Positions 9,373 to 17,490 of a DNA stretch of 64,000 nucleotides are shown here, piece after piece. Within the stretch, counting starts at the first letter, position 1. The number at the start of each line of letters is the position of its first letter. A program made the position numbers and the translations under genes. The notes below the pieces were generated by a model. That model saw nothing but the letters and a program-made list of their open reading frames with translations. It was not told where the DNA came from and searched no databases. This DNA comes from Caballeronia sordidicola (GTDB lineage: Bacteria; Pseudomonadota; Gammaproteobacteria; Burkholderiales; Burkholderiaceae): assembly GCF_002220365.1 (NCBI RefSeq), contig NZ_MTHB01000159.1, positions 62,001 to 126,000 of the forward strand, read 5' to 3'.

Positions 9373-10341
9373 ATGCGTATTATCCTTGCTCAACCCCGCG
9401 GCTTTTGTGCGGGCGTGGTCCGCGCGATCGAGATTGTCGATCGCGCTCTTGAACGACATGGCGCGCCCGTCTACGTACGCCATGAGATCGTTCACAACCG
9501 GCACGTCGTCGACAACCTGCGTAGCAAGGGCGCGCGTTTCGTCGAAGAACTCGACGAAGTGCCGCACGGCGCGGTCGCTATTTTCAGCGCGCATGGCGTC
9601 GCGCAAACGGTGGAAGCCGACGCAGAAGCGCGCGGTCTGGACGTGCTGGACGCCACCTGCCCGCTGGTGACGAAGGTGCACGTACAGGGCCGGCAATATG
9701 TTGCGCAGGGCCGCACGCTGATCCTGATTGGCCATGCGGGGCACCCGGAGGTGGAAGGGACTATCGGCCAGATTCCCGGCACGGTAGTGCTTGTGCAAAG
9801 CGAAGCTGAAGTGGCAACGCTCGCGCTGCCTGTCGATGCTCCTGTTGCCTATGTCACGCAGACCACCCTGTCGGTGGACGATACGCGCGACATCATCGAC
9901 GCGCTGCATCGCCGGTTTAGCGACATCGTCGGCCCGGATACGCGCGACATCTGCTACGCCACGCAAAATCGCCAGGCGGCGGTGCGCGAGCTGAGCAAGC
10001 AAGTCGACGTATTGCTGGTGGTCGGGGCAACCAACAGTTCGAACTCGAATCGTCTGTGCGAGATCGGCGCCGAAACCGGCGTGCCAAGCTACCTCGTGGC
10101 GGACGGCTCGGAAGTGAAAGCCGACTGGTTTGCGAACGCGCAGACTGTCGGAATTACGGCCGGTGCGTCCGCACCGGAAGAAATGGTTAAGCACGTTATC
10201 AATGCACTGCGCGCGCTGGGCCCGGTCGAAGTCTCGACAATGTCCGGCCGCGAAGAAAAAGTTGAATTCAAACTCCCCGCGAAGCTGACGAAGCCGCTGG
10301 CTGCGGCAACGGCATCCGCCGGCGCCCTTCGCGAAGATTAA
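9373..10341 (+). CDS. ispH: 4-hydroxy-3-methylbut-2-enyl diphosphate reductase IspH
   Basis: A 322-residue IspH (LytB). It carries out the last step of the MEP isoprenoid pathway, making IPP and DMAPP with a [4Fe-4S] cluster. The three cluster cysteines are present at 12 (PRGFCAGV), 96 (DATCPLVTKVH) and 194 (DICYATQNR), the catalytic Glu126 is in HAGHPEVEGT, and the substrate loop TNSSNSNRL follows. The ATG at 9373 is chosen because the family begins directly with MRIILAQPRGFCAGV. It is followed 13 bp later by hpnH, so isoprenoid precursor supply and hopanoid side-chain assembly are in one operon. The C-terminus past residue 300 is an Ala-rich tail. Confidence 0.97.
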   Translation: MRIILAQPRGFCAGVVRAIEIVDRALERHGAPVYVRHEIVHNRHVVDNLRSKGARFVEELDEVPHGAVAIFSAHGVAQTVEADAEARGLDVLDATCPLVTKVHVQGRQYVAQGRTLILIGHAGHPEVEGTIGQIPGTVVLVQSEAEVATLALPVDAPVAYVTQTTLSVDDTRDIIDALHRRFSDIVGPDTRDICYATQNRQAAVRELSKQVDVLLVVGATNSSNSNRLCEIGAETGVPSYLVADGSEVKADWFANAQTVGITAGASAPEEMVKHVINALRALGPVEVSTMSGREEKVEFKLPAKLTKPLAAATASAGALRED

Positions 10342-10354
10342 GGAGCACACGCAA

Positions 10355-11509
10355 TTGTCTATTCCGATGCTGCAAAAAGTCCGGGTTGGCGCTTACATCG
10401 CGCGCCAGCATTTCATGCGCAACAAGCGCTATCCGCTCGCGCTAATGCTCGAGCCTTTGTTCCGCTGCAATCTGGCGTGTAACGGCTGCGGCAAGATCGA
10501 TTATCCGGATCCCATCCTGAACCAGCGCATCTCGATGGAAGACTGCCTCAAGGCCGTCGATGAATGCGGTGCACCGGTGGTTTCCATCGCTGGCGGCGAG
10601 CCGCTGCTGCACAAGGAAATGCCCCAGATCGTGAAGGGCATCATCGCGCGCAAGAAGTTCGTCTATCTCTGCACGAACGCGCTGCTGATGGAAAAGAAGA
10701 TGGACGACTACGAGCCGAATCCGTACTTCGTCTGGTCGGTTCACCTCGATGGCGACAAGCAAGCGCACGACCATTCCGTCTCGCAAGACGGCGTGTACGA
10801 GAAGGCCGTTGCGGCGATCAAGGAAGCGAAGCGCCGTGGTTTCCGCGTGAACATCAACTGCACGCTGTTCAACGACGCCGATCCGGAACGCGTAGCGAAT
10901 TTCTTCGATACGCTCGGGCCCATGGGCGTGGACGGCATTACGGTGTCGCCGGGTTATGCGTATGAACGCGCGCCGGACCAGCAGCACTTCCTGAATCGCG
11001 AGAAGACGAAGACGCTGTTCCGCGACATCTTCAAGCGCGGCGATAACGGCAAGCGCTGGTCGTTCAGCCAGTCGAGCCTGTTCCTCGACTTCCTGGCCGG
11101 CAATCAGACCTACGAATGCACGCCTTGGGGCAACCCGGCGCGTACCGTGTTCGGCTGGCAGCGTCCGTGTTATCTGCTCGGTGAAGGGTATGTGAAGACC
11201 TTCAAGGAATTGATGGAAACCACCGAGTGGGACAAGTACGGTACGGGCAAGTACGAGAAATGCGCCGACTGCATGGTGCATTGCGGCTTTGAAGCCACCG
11301 CCGTGATGGATACGGTTGCGCATCCGCTGAAGGCAGCGCGCGTCGCCTTGCGGGGTCCGCGTACCGAAGGTGCTTATGCGAAAGACCTGCCGGTCGACAA
11401 TCAACGCCCGGCGGAATTCGTATTCTCGAAGCACGTCGAGATCAAGCTGGAAGAGATCGGCCGCGCGAAGGGCAACAAGGGCGGCAAGCAAACGACAATT
11501 GCGGCCTGA
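10355..11509 (+). CDS. hpnH: Adenosyl-hopene transferase HpnH (radical SAM)
   Basis: A 384-residue radical SAM enzyme that joins the 5'-deoxyadenosyl group to diploptene, the first step to C35 hopanoids. The cluster motif C-x3-C-x2-C is at residues 38, 42 and 45 within FRCNLACNGCGKIDYP, and the C-terminal cysteine-rich CADCMVHCGFEATA block is typical. The start is a TTG at 10355, chosen because the protein then begins MSIPMLQKVRVGAY as in the family and an AAGGAG site is correctly spaced about 9 bases upstream; the only other option is an ATG at 10367. It follows ispH by 13 bp and is closed by a strong hairpin terminator at 11566-11610. Confidence 0.96.
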   Translation: MSIPMLQKVRVGAYIARQHFMRNKRYPLALMLEPLFRCNLACNGCGKIDYPDPILNQRISMEDCLKAVDECGAPVVSIAGGEPLLHKEMPQIVKGIIARKKFVYLCTNALLMEKKMDDYEPNPYFVWSVHLDGDKQAHDHSVSQDGVYEKAVAAIKEAKRRGFRVNINCTLFNDADPERVANFFDTLGPMGVDGITVSPGYAYERAPDQQHFLNREKTKTLFRDIFKRGDNGKRWSFSQSSLFLDFLAGNQTYECTPWGNPARTVFGWQRPCYLLGEGYVKTFKELMETTEWDKYGTGKYEKCADCMVHCGFEATAVMDTVAHPLKAARVALRGPRTEGAYAKDLPVDNQRPAEFVFSKHVEIKLEEIGRAKGNKGGKQTTIAA

Positions 11510-11565
11510 GTTTGAGTGCCTGAGCTTCGGCTAGTCACTTGAGCTTGATCGCATGCGGCAAAAAG

Positions 11566-11610
11566 AACGGGTGGATAAGGTCGCGACGAGCGGCGTTATC
11601 CACCCGTTTT
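11566..11610 (+). terminator. Rho-independent terminator after hpnH
   Basis: A perfect 13-bp stem (AACGGGTGGATAA paired with TTATCCACCCGTT) with a 17-base loop and a run of T at its 3' end. It is positioned about 57 bp past the hpnH stop and before the next small gene. Confidence 0.85.
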
Positions 11611-11680
11611 GTATTTCGAGATGCGTAGGTCGCACGCCCGTGTAGCATCGCGGGTTTTCAAGGCAAACAAGCAGGAAGCA

Positions 11681-11932
11681 ATGGCTGAATTCAGCGTAAT
11701 GATCAATCTCGGCAAAGCCGATCTGGACGACTACTCTCTCTTGGCAAAGATGCTGCACAAGACCGGTTTCAGCGAGACGAAAGCCGCGCAAGTGGCGGCG
11801 GACTATCGGCTGTTGCCCGCTTCATTCAAGTACTCCAGCGAGACCGAAAACATGACCGCAGTGAGGGAGAAAGCGCTGAAGTCGGCGAAGAGCGTTTCGT
11901 CGAAGGCAATGGTGCTTGTGTCGGAATGCTGA
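11681..11932 (+). CDS. Small hypothetical protein
   Basis: An 83-residue protein without a recognised family. It starts MAEFSVMINLGKADLDDYSL, contains LLAKMLHKTGFSETKAAQVA and ends with a Lys/Ser-rich helix. The ATG at 11681 is preceded by CAGGAAGCA, a fair ribosome-binding site; the frame is open further up but without such a site. It follows the hpnH terminator and so must have its own promoter. No membrane or signal segment is seen. Confidence 0.6.
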   Translation: MAEFSVMINLGKADLDDYSLLAKMLHKTGFSETKAAQVAADYRLLPASFKYSSETENMTAVREKALKSAKSVSSKAMVLVSEC

Positions 11933-12045
11933 GGCGGGGGTCAAGGCAAAGGCTGCGAGGGCGGAACTTGCTGCGCATAAAGTTCGGTAGTGCCTAGGCA
12001 CTTCGGAGCCAAGGGGTCGGGCGGCACCGCCCTTTACGGTCTAGC

Positions 12046-12441
12046 TCACCAAATCGTCTTGACGTGGGCGTAAGCCCTTATTTTGGGATCCTTCGTCACG
12101 AGTGGCGCAGCATACTTCCGCGCCGTTGCCACGATCAACCGGTCCGCTGGGTCTCGGTGGAACTCGCCCGGCAGTTGAACGGATTTCACCGAAATATCGA
12201 CGTCGACAGGGGCAAATTTCACACCGGGTATCTGCTGCACGGTCGCAAGCCAGTTCTCCACGTCCATTGAGAACACGATAGCTTCACGTTTTACGAGCAT
12301 TGCGATTTCCCACGCCGAGATCGCCGAAACGATGAGTTCGCCCCCTGCTCGCTCACGTTCGATTGCAGTTTTAGCCTTTTTGCTCAGCGCGACGTCGTTG
12401 GTTACCCACCAAATCAGCGTATGTGTATCCAGAACAATCAC
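12046..12441 (-). CDS. PIN-domain toxin (VapC-like ribonuclease)
   Basis: A 131-residue PIN-domain protein: (V)IVLDTHTLIWW opens it with the first acidic residue, SAWEIAML holds the Glu, and FHRDPADRLIVATA holds the further acidic pair; TKDPKIRAY ends it. Such toxins cut RNA in the absence of their antitoxin. The start is taken as GTG at 12441: it overlaps the antitoxin stop as GTGA and has GGGAGG 7 bases upstream, whereas the longer frame would need a TTG at 12456. It is the second gene of an antitoxin-toxin pair. Confidence 0.9.
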   Translation of the reverse strand: MIVLDTHTLIWWVTNDVALSKKAKTAIERERAGGELIVSAISAWEIAMLVKREAIVFSMDVENWLATVQQIPGVKFAPVDVDISVKSVQLPGEFHRDPADRLIVATARKYAAPLVTKDPKIRAYAHVKTIW

Positions 12442-12674
12442 TGCGCGGCCTCCCAATCGCCTTCCCCAACAGGGTCCGTTGGATTGTCATAACGCAACAG
12501 CGAGCCGCGCAGAAGATCCAGCGGATCCCGCGCATCGGCACGATACGGCCGCAATTCCAGCGTTGGCCTGCCGTGGTCGGTCACGATCAAACTCTCCCCC
12601 GATGACTCCACCAACCTAAAAAATTCAAGTGCCTTCGCCTTGAACTCGGATTTCGATACTTGCCGATGTGGCAT
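12438..12674 (-). CDS. Phd/YefM-type antitoxin
   Basis: A 78-residue antitoxin. The N-terminal half (MPHRQVSKSEFKAKALEFFR, then LIVTDHGRPTLELRPY) matches the Phd/YefM DNA-binding fold, and the acidic C-terminus (DPVGEGDWEAAQ) would wrap the toxin. It precedes the PIN toxin, overlapping it by 4 bases, the usual order for translational coupling. Repeats upstream of the start are likely its autoregulatory operator. Confidence 0.88.
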   Translation of the reverse strand: MPHRQVSKSEFKAKALEFFRLVESSGESLIVTDHGRPTLELRPYRADARDPLDLLRGSLLRYDNPTDPVGEGDWEAAQ

Positions 12675-12684
12675 TTTATGTCCC

Positions 12685-12707
12685 TAGTCATATGACAATA
12701 GTCATAT
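12685..12707 (-). promoter_or_regulatory. Probable operator of the Phd/PIN toxin-antitoxin pair
   Basis: Two direct copies of TAGTCATAT start at 12685 and 12699, spaced by 14 bp; the first copy is also part of the palindrome GTCATATGAC (12687-12696). It lies just upstream of the antitoxin start, where Phd-type antitoxins bind to repress their own operon. The repeats are seen; the binding is inferred. Confidence 0.6.
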
Positions 12708-12758
12708 TAGCCAGTGTAAGGTGTTTTGTACATGGTGATGCGTTGACAATCAACACGC

Positions 12759-12796
12759 AAAAAAGGCGCGTCCGGCTGTCGCCAGATGCGCCCTTT
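12759..12796 (-). terminator. Terminator downstream of hpnM
   Basis: Read on the minus strand: a GC-rich stem beginning AAAGGGCGC and closing GCGCCTTTTTT with imperfect inner pairing, ending in a run of six T. It begins about 80 bp past the hpnM stop. Confidence 0.7.
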
Positions 12797-12874
12797 GTTT
12801 TGCTGCTACACGATGTACTCGGCTCGCTATTTCATCCTATACGCATGAGTCCGGGTCCTAGCTCCGTGCCTCGC

Positions 12875-13501
12875 TCACTCCGCTGTCCGCGCGTTGTGGG
12901 CGGCCAGGAACTTGATCAAGCCGTCCACGCCGCCCTTCGCCAACTGACCCGAGAACTGCGTCTGGTACACCTGGATCAGCCACGCGCCCATCATGTCGAT
13001 GTCGTAGATCTTCCAGCCGTCCGGCGTCTTTTCCAGACGATAACGCACCGGGTTATCGCCGCCGGTCGAGTACACGTGCGATTGAACGACAGCGTCTTTC
13101 CCACCGGCATCGAGCGTCGGGGCGTCGAACTTGAACTTGACGTCTTCGTCGCGTAATTGCGACAGCGACGACGTGTAGGTGCGCACCAGCAGCGTCTGGA
13201 ATTGCTCATAGAGCGCCTTCTGCTGGTCGGGTGTCGCCGTACTCCACGCCTTGCCGACGGCAATCCGCGTGGTGCGCTCGAAATCGGTTGCCGGCACGAA
13301 GCGCGTCTGCACCAATTGCGTGATCTTGGCCATGTCGCCGCCACGCGCGGCAGGATCAGCCTTCATCGCGTTGACAGTGCCTTCCACGGCGCCTTTAACG
13401 ACGGCATCAGGACTCACCTGCGCAAACGACGCGCTGGAAAACAGCGCCGCCGACAAGGCCAGGGCGAACAGAACAACACGGACAGGCAAATAGCGTTTCA
13501 T
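12875..13501 (-). CDS. hpnM: MlaC/Ttg2D-like periplasmic lipid-binding protein, probably HpnM
   Basis: A 208-residue secreted protein of the MlaC (toluene tolerance, Ttg2D) family. An N-terminal signal peptide (Lys-Arg, hydrophobic core, ASFAQ cleavage region near residues 24-29) is followed by the helical/beta domain with RFVPATDFERTTRIAVGKAW, KALYEQFQTLLVRTYTSSL and WKIYDIDMMGAWLIQVYQTQF. MlaC proteins carry lipids across the periplasm. It stands alone, away from an mla ABC transporter, within a window full of hopanoid genes, so HpnM is the better call than MlaC, but that is context. The ATG at 13501 is chosen because it gives the signal peptide; the longer open frame to 13735 would hide it. 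Confidence 0.8.
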   Translation of the reverse strand: MKRYLPVRVVLFALALSAALFSSASFAQVSPDAVVKGAVEGTVNAMKADPAARGGDMAKITQLVQTRFVPATDFERTTRIAVGKAWSTATPDQQKALYEQFQTLLVRTYTSSLSQLRDEDVKFKFDAPTLDAGGKDAVVQSHVYSTGGDNPVRYRLEKTPDGWKIYDIDMMGAWLIQVYQTQFSGQLAKGGVDGLIKFLAAHNARTAE

Positions 13502-13664
13502 ACGACCGTTATCGAGTAATGGAGAATGGTGTGCAACCCAAAGCGCCGGATTAGCGGAAAACGCAGTAAGTATATCGACCCGCGTTTGCCGTGACAGTTC
13601 AGCGCCTTCCAGCGATTGTCGGTTCAAAGTTGACGCGGGAACCTGTGGAAGGGGACACAGCGAA

Positions 13665-14117
13665 TCATTGGTCCTTGTGTGCCTCGCCAGTGACGGCTTG
13701 CTCACGCGCTTCCTGGCGGCGCATCGGCATGGCATCGATAGTGGAGATCAATTGCTGCGGCATGATTGCCTGCGGCGAATCGATCTTGACCCCGCCATCC
13801 TTGCCGATCAGGAGTGCCCGAAAAGTATTGGCCTTCACCCCGTAACGGCGCCGGAGCTCGGCCGCGCTGTCGCTTGCCCCCGTGACGGACTCGCCGATCA
13901 CCTCCACGAGCACAAGGTTGCGTTGCGCAAAGCCCGGTCCGATATCTGCAATGGCCGTGCGCTGGGCGGCCAGTTGCGCTGACGTGGAATCTGCAGCGAA
14001 AACTACCAGCAGCCGGTCATGCCACGCATGCTGATTGATCGTCTGCGAAGCTGCAGCAAACTCGAATTTCAAAAGGCAAGCGAGAGCGAAGACGAATGCT
14101 AGAGATGACGGTTTCAT
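13665..14117 (-). CDS. DUF4174-like secreted protein
   Basis: A 150-residue protein with a signal peptide (MKPSSLAFVFALACLLKFEF, cleavage near AAAS) and a thioredoxin-like small domain: LLVVFAADSTSAQLAAQ, NLVLVEVIGE, LRRRYGVKANTFRALLIGKD and GGVKIDSPQAI match DUF4174-type proteins, whose function is unknown. No CxxC is present, so it is not a redox thioredoxin. The start at 14117 is chosen for the signal peptide. It lies 65 bp downstream of the Lrp-type regulator on the same strand. Confidence 0.75.
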   Translation of the reverse strand: MKPSSLAFVFALACLLKFEFAAASQTINQHAWHDRLLVVFAADSTSAQLAAQRTAIADIGPGFAQRNLVLVEVIGESVTGASDSAAELRRRYGVKANTFRALLIGKDGGVKIDSPQAIMPQQLISTIDAMPMRRQEAREQAVTGEAHKDQ

Positions 14118-14182
14118 CGAAGCAGCTCCTAAGCGCCGCCGTGGTAAAAAGGCAGCACATACCCATTCTACGACCCCTGCCG

Positions 14183-14671
14183 TCAAACCAGCGGACTCGG
14201 CCCGCGCTCCAGGTAGGTTGTCAACGCGATATAACTGCGCGTGCCGGTGAACCCTTCTATCGAATGAATGCGCTCGAGCAGATGTTCGAGCGTCTGCGTG
14301 TCGCGAGTTCGCACTTTCAGCAGCATCGCGCTTTCGCCAGTCACCGTATGGATCTCTTCGACGTCCGCAAACTCCGTCAGTTGCAGTAGTTGGCGCGTGA
14401 CGGCCCAACTGGAGGTATCGACGTGAACGAATGCCAGCAACGGCCGGCCAACGCTTGCGCCGTCCAGCGTCGCCACGGTCGCCTTGACGACGCCATCTTG
14501 CTTCAGGCGCTTCGCCCGTTCGTGCACGGCAGGCGCGGACAAATGCAGCAGACGGCCAAGCTCGGCGTAGGTCCGCGTGGCGTCTTCGGCAAGCAACGCC
14601 AGCAGCTTGCGATCGGTCGCGTCGAGGGCGGCGGGAGGCTTGCGTTTGGGCAGGGCCGTCTCCGGGGTCAT
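14183..14671 (-). CDS. Lrp/AsnC family transcriptional regulator
   Basis: A 162-residue Lrp/AsnC regulator. The winged helix covers about residues 16-75 (LDATDRKLLALLAEDATRTY and LGRLLHLSAPAVHERAKRL), and the effector-binding RAM domain about 80-155 with VEEIHTVTGESAMLLKVRTR. These regulators respond to amino acids or related small molecules. Its start is 10 bp after the acyl-CoA synthetase gene stops, so it is the third gene of the SDR-synthetase operon and may tie that operon to amino-acid or fatty-acid status. Confidence 0.92.
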   Translation of the reverse strand: MTPETALPKRKPPAALDATDRKLLALLAEDATRTYAELGRLLHLSAPAVHERAKRLKQDGVVKATVATLDGASVGRPLLAFVHVDTSSWAVTRQLLQLTEFADVEEIHTVTGESAMLLKVRTRDTQTLEHLLERIHSIEGFTGTRSYIALTTYLERGPSPLV

Positions 14672-14681
14672 CGGCGGATCC

Positions 14682-16322
14682 TCATGGCTTGGTCGGACTA
14701 ATCAAAACCGGCAACCCTGCCCGCAATTCCTTGCGCATCACCTTGCCGGTCGGCGTCATCGGCAAAGCGTCGACAAACCTGACCTCGCGCGGATATTCAT
14801 GCGCCGCCAGCCGCGTCCTGACATGCTGCTGAAGCTCGCGCACAAGCGTTTCGTCCGGAACATACCCCGCATTCAACACAATGAACGCCATCACGATCTC
14901 CGTGCGCGTTGCGTCCGGTGCGCCCACAACCGCCGCCATGCTGACGGCGGGATGGCGAAGCAAACAATCTTCAATAGGCGCAGGACCGATCCGATAGCCC
15001 GCGCTGGTGATCACGTCGTCGTTGCGGCCGACGAAGCGGATAAAACCATCGGAGTCGCATAAGCCGAGGTCACCGGTCAGCAGGAACTGGCCGCGGATTT
15101 TATCGCGCGTGGCCGCTTCGTTGTTCCAGTAACGCAGGAACATGACCGGGTCGGGAGCGGCGATCGCAATATTTCCCGGTGTGCCGGGCGGAAGTTCTGT
15201 GCCTTCATCGTCGACGATCGCCACGCGATGTCCCGGCACGCTGCGCCCAATTGCGCCCTCGCGCGGGTCAAACAACGCAGAACATGACGACACCACCACG
15301 TTGCACTCGGTCTGCCCGTAGAACTCGTTGATGGTCACCCCAAGCGCTGCCCTACCCCACGCGATCAATTCTTCACCCAGCGATTCCCCGCCGCTCGCTA
15401 CCGCGCGCAATGACAACTGCCACTGCTCGGGGCGCGCCACCGAGCGCATCATCTTGAGCGCGGTCGGCGGCAGGAACGTGTGCGTGACGCCGTGACGCGC
15501 CATCAGATCGAAGGCAGCGGGGCCATCGAACTTTTCGAAACGCCGAGCCAATACCGCCACGCCGTGATGCCAGGCGGGCAGCAAGACATCGAACAGGCCT
15601 CCAATCCACGCCCAGTCGGCGGGCGTCCACATCAGCCGGGCGTGCGCCGGGAAAAGTCCTTGCGACATTTCTACGCCCGGTAAATGACCCAGCAACGCCC
15701 GATGGGCAAGCAACGCGCCCTTGGGCTTTCCCGTCGTGCCGGAGGTGTAGATGATCGCGGCGGGATCGTCGCAGGAGGTATTGGCAGGGGTGAGGACGTC
15801 TGTTTCCGCGCGCAGCGAATCCCAGAAGGAATGGGCGTTTTCGTGGGTGGTGGTATCGACGCAATAGGCCGCTTCGAGGTCTGGCAACGTCTCACGCACC
15901 TGCGCCAGTTTCTCGAAACCCGCATGGTCGGTGATCAGTGCCGCTGCGCCGCTATCGGCGAGCCGGTACTGGATGGCATCGACGCCGAACAACTGAAACA
16001 GCGGCACCGCGATATAACCCGCCTTGTAGATGGCCAGATGCGCGATGGCCGTCTCCGGCGATTGCGGCAGGAATATCCCCACGCGGTCGCCGCGCTTAAG
16101 CCCCGCGCGAGCAAGCGCGTTGGCGAACTGGTTGGAGAGCGTCTTGAGGTCATCGAAGGTGAAACGTGTTTCCGCGCCTTCGCGGGTCTCGTAGATGAGC
16201 GCGAGGCGGCCGGAACCGTCGGCCCATTTATCGCAGGTGTCGACGCCGACGTTGTACTGCGCGGGTACCTTCCACGCGAATGCCGCGGCAAGGGTTTCAT
16301 ATGAATCGGCTGCGGGAAGCAT
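14682..16322 (-). CDS. AMP-forming acyl-CoA synthetase
   Basis: A 546-residue ANL-family ligase that activates a carboxylic acid as an acyl-adenylate and transfers it to CoA. The P-loop-like motif IIYTSGTTGKPKGAL, the FYGQTECN motif, the LTGDLGLCDSDGFIRFVGR hinge region and the catalytic Lys in MTPTGKVMRKEL are all present. It resembles acetyl- or medium-chain acyl-CoA synthetases; the chain length cannot be read. The start at 16322 is chosen because AGGGAG lies 5-6 bases upstream; a longer frame begins at 16346. The gene follows an enoyl-reductase-like SDR and precedes an Lrp regulator. Confidence 0.92.
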   Translation of the reverse strand: MLPAADSYETLAAAFAWKVPAQYNVGVDTCDKWADGSGRLALIYETREGAETRFTFDDLKTLSNQFANALARAGLKRGDRVGIFLPQSPETAIAHLAIYKAGYIAVPLFQLFGVDAIQYRLADSGAAALITDHAGFEKLAQVRETLPDLEAAYCVDTTTHENAHSFWDSLRAETDVLTPANTSCDDPAAIIYTSGTTGKPKGALLAHRALLGHLPGVEMSQGLFPAHARLMWTPADWAWIGGLFDVLLPAWHHGVAVLARRFEKFDGPAAFDLMARHGVTHTFLPPTALKMMRSVARPEQWQLSLRAVASGGESLGEELIAWGRAALGVTINEFYGQTECNVVVSSCSALFDPREGAIGRSVPGHRVAIVDDEGTELPPGTPGNIAIAAPDPVMFLRYWNNEAATRDKIRGQFLLTGDLGLCDSDGFIRFVGRNDDVITSAGYRIGPAPIEDCLLRHPAVSMAAVVGAPDATRTEIVMAFIVLNAGYVPDETLVRELQQHVRTRLAAHEYPREVRFVDALPMTPTGKVMRKELRAGLPVLISPTKP

Positions 16323-16335
16323 CGCTTCTCCCTGG

Positions 16336-16350
16336 TTGAGTCTCACTCAC
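16336..16350 (-). promoter_or_regulatory. Imperfect copy of the TTGAG-N5-CTCAA palindrome before the synthetase gene
   Basis: TTGAGTCTCACTCAC matches the two intergenic palindromes upstream of this operon except for the last base. It overlaps the SDR stop and lies just upstream of the synthetase start. It could be an extra operator or chance. Confidence 0.35.
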
Positions 16351-17314
16351 CGGCGCTGGATGGCGCGGCTTCGTCGTTTGCATCGTTTGGATTGTTGGTG
16401 GCGGCCAATTCCTGCAACCCCGCAGGCGGCCGATAACGCGAAAACCCGTTGAATTCAAGCGTACGCCCAGCGGCCGCCAAGGGCCACGAATGGCGCGCGT
16501 TCGGTACGCCGCCATCGACGCGAATCACCGTCCCGTTGATGAACGCCGACGCCTCCGATAACAAAAATACCGCCGCCGCGGCCAATTCGGATTCGGTCCC
16601 AAAGCGCTGCAACGGCACCTTGTGCTTGAGCTCACGCAACAACGCACGATAGCGTTCGTCGTAACTATCCATACCCGCCGATGCAATCCATCCCGGCGCG
16701 ACAGCATTCACCCGCACGCCGGCGTAACCCCATTCGCACGCGGCTGTTTCCGTGAAATTCCAGACGCCGGCGCGCGCGGCGCCCGAATGGCCCATGCCGG
16801 GCATGCCACCCCAGATGTCCGCGAGCATGTTGACGATCGCGCCGCCGTGATCGCGCATCCACTGCGTAAAACATTCGCGCGACATCAGGAAAGTGCCGTG
16901 CAGGTTATTGCGTACGACAGCGTCCCAGCCATTCAGGGAAATCTTGTCGAGCGGCGCGGGAAACTGACCGCCCGCGCAATTGAATAGGCCGTCCAGCCGG
17001 TTGAAATCAGCGAGTGCCGTCGCGACGACTTGTTTGACGCTCGCTTCGTCGCGGATGTCGCAGGAGTAGCAGCGCACGCGTTCGGTGCTTTCGGGGTAGT
17101 CCTCGGCCAACTCGTCGCGCACGGTTTCCAGCTTCGCCAGGCTTCGTCCGATCAGGAGCACCGCAGCCCCCAGCGACACGAGTTCATGCGCGGTGCATCG
17201 GCCAAGCCCGCTGCCTCCCCCCGTCACCATGACGACCTTGCCGGCGAACAGGCCGGGACGGAAAACAGAGCGGTATTGATGCTGACCGCGGGGATCGTTC
17301 GAATTGGATTCCAT
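16343..17314 (-). CDS. Short-chain dehydrogenase, trans-2-enoyl-CoA reductase-like
   Basis: A 323-residue SDR. VMVTGGGSGLGRCTAHEL is the NADP-binding loop and LFNCAGGQF the structural NAG motif. The usual Tyr-x3-Lys is not found in its normal place: the segment reads GHSGAARAGVWNFTETAACEWG, as in peroxisomal trans-2-enoyl-CoA reductase and 2,4-dienoyl-CoA reductase relatives, where this region begins with His-x-Gly-Ala-Ala-Arg. This suggests reduction of an enoyl- or dienoyl-CoA rather than a simple alcohol. The start ATG at 17314 gives MESNSNDPRG; a frame to 17347 exists. It heads the operon with the acyl-CoA synthetase and faces the divergent TetR gene. Confidence 0.85.
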   Translation of the reverse strand: MESNSNDPRGQHQYRSVFRPGLFAGKVVMVTGGGSGLGRCTAHELVSLGAAVLLIGRSLAKLETVRDELAEDYPESTERVRCYSCDIRDEASVKQVVATALADFNRLDGLFNCAGGQFPAPLDKISLNGWDAVVRNNLHGTFLMSRECFTQWMRDHGGAIVNMLADIWGGMPGMGHSGAARAGVWNFTETAACEWGYAGVRVNAVAPGWIASAGMDSYDERYRALLRELKHKVPLQRFGTESELAAAAVFLLSEASAFINGTVIRVDGGVPNARHSWPLAAAGRTLEFNGFSRYRPPAGLQELAATNNPNDANDEAAPSSAGE

Positions 17315-17351
17315 GATTCTCAACGTAACTGGGCGAGTGCGCTTCAATGCG

Positions 17352-17368
17352 GTTGAGTAAAACTCAAC
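17352..17368. promoter_or_regulatory. Palindromic operator candidate (site 1) for the divergent TetR regulator
   Basis: GTTGAG-TAAAA-CTCAAC is a perfect palindrome with a 5-base centre. It lies 38 bp upstream of the SDR start in the divergent intergenic region. Confidence 0.6.
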
Positions 17369-17440
17369 TATACGACAACGTCAAGCCGGTTAAACCTTAA
17401 TATTCTGCATAAAATCGCTTAAATTTAACTAGAATATCAA

Positions 17441-17455
17441 TTGAGCTACACTCAA
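17441..17455. promoter_or_regulatory. Palindromic operator candidate (site 2) for the divergent TetR regulator
   Basis: TTGAG-CTACA-CTCAA repeats the arms of site 1 with a different 5-base centre. It lies 36 bp upstream of the TetR start, so the two sites flank the intergenic region nearly symmetrically, as expected if the regulator represses both directions. Confidence 0.6.
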
Positions 17456-17490
17456 AATATTACCCCTGACGGTCGAATTTCATCGCCTAT

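Noticed and set aside
9286..11491. Minus-strand open frames 9286-10350 and 10442-11491
   Set aside because: Antisense shadows of ispH and hpnH, both certain genes.
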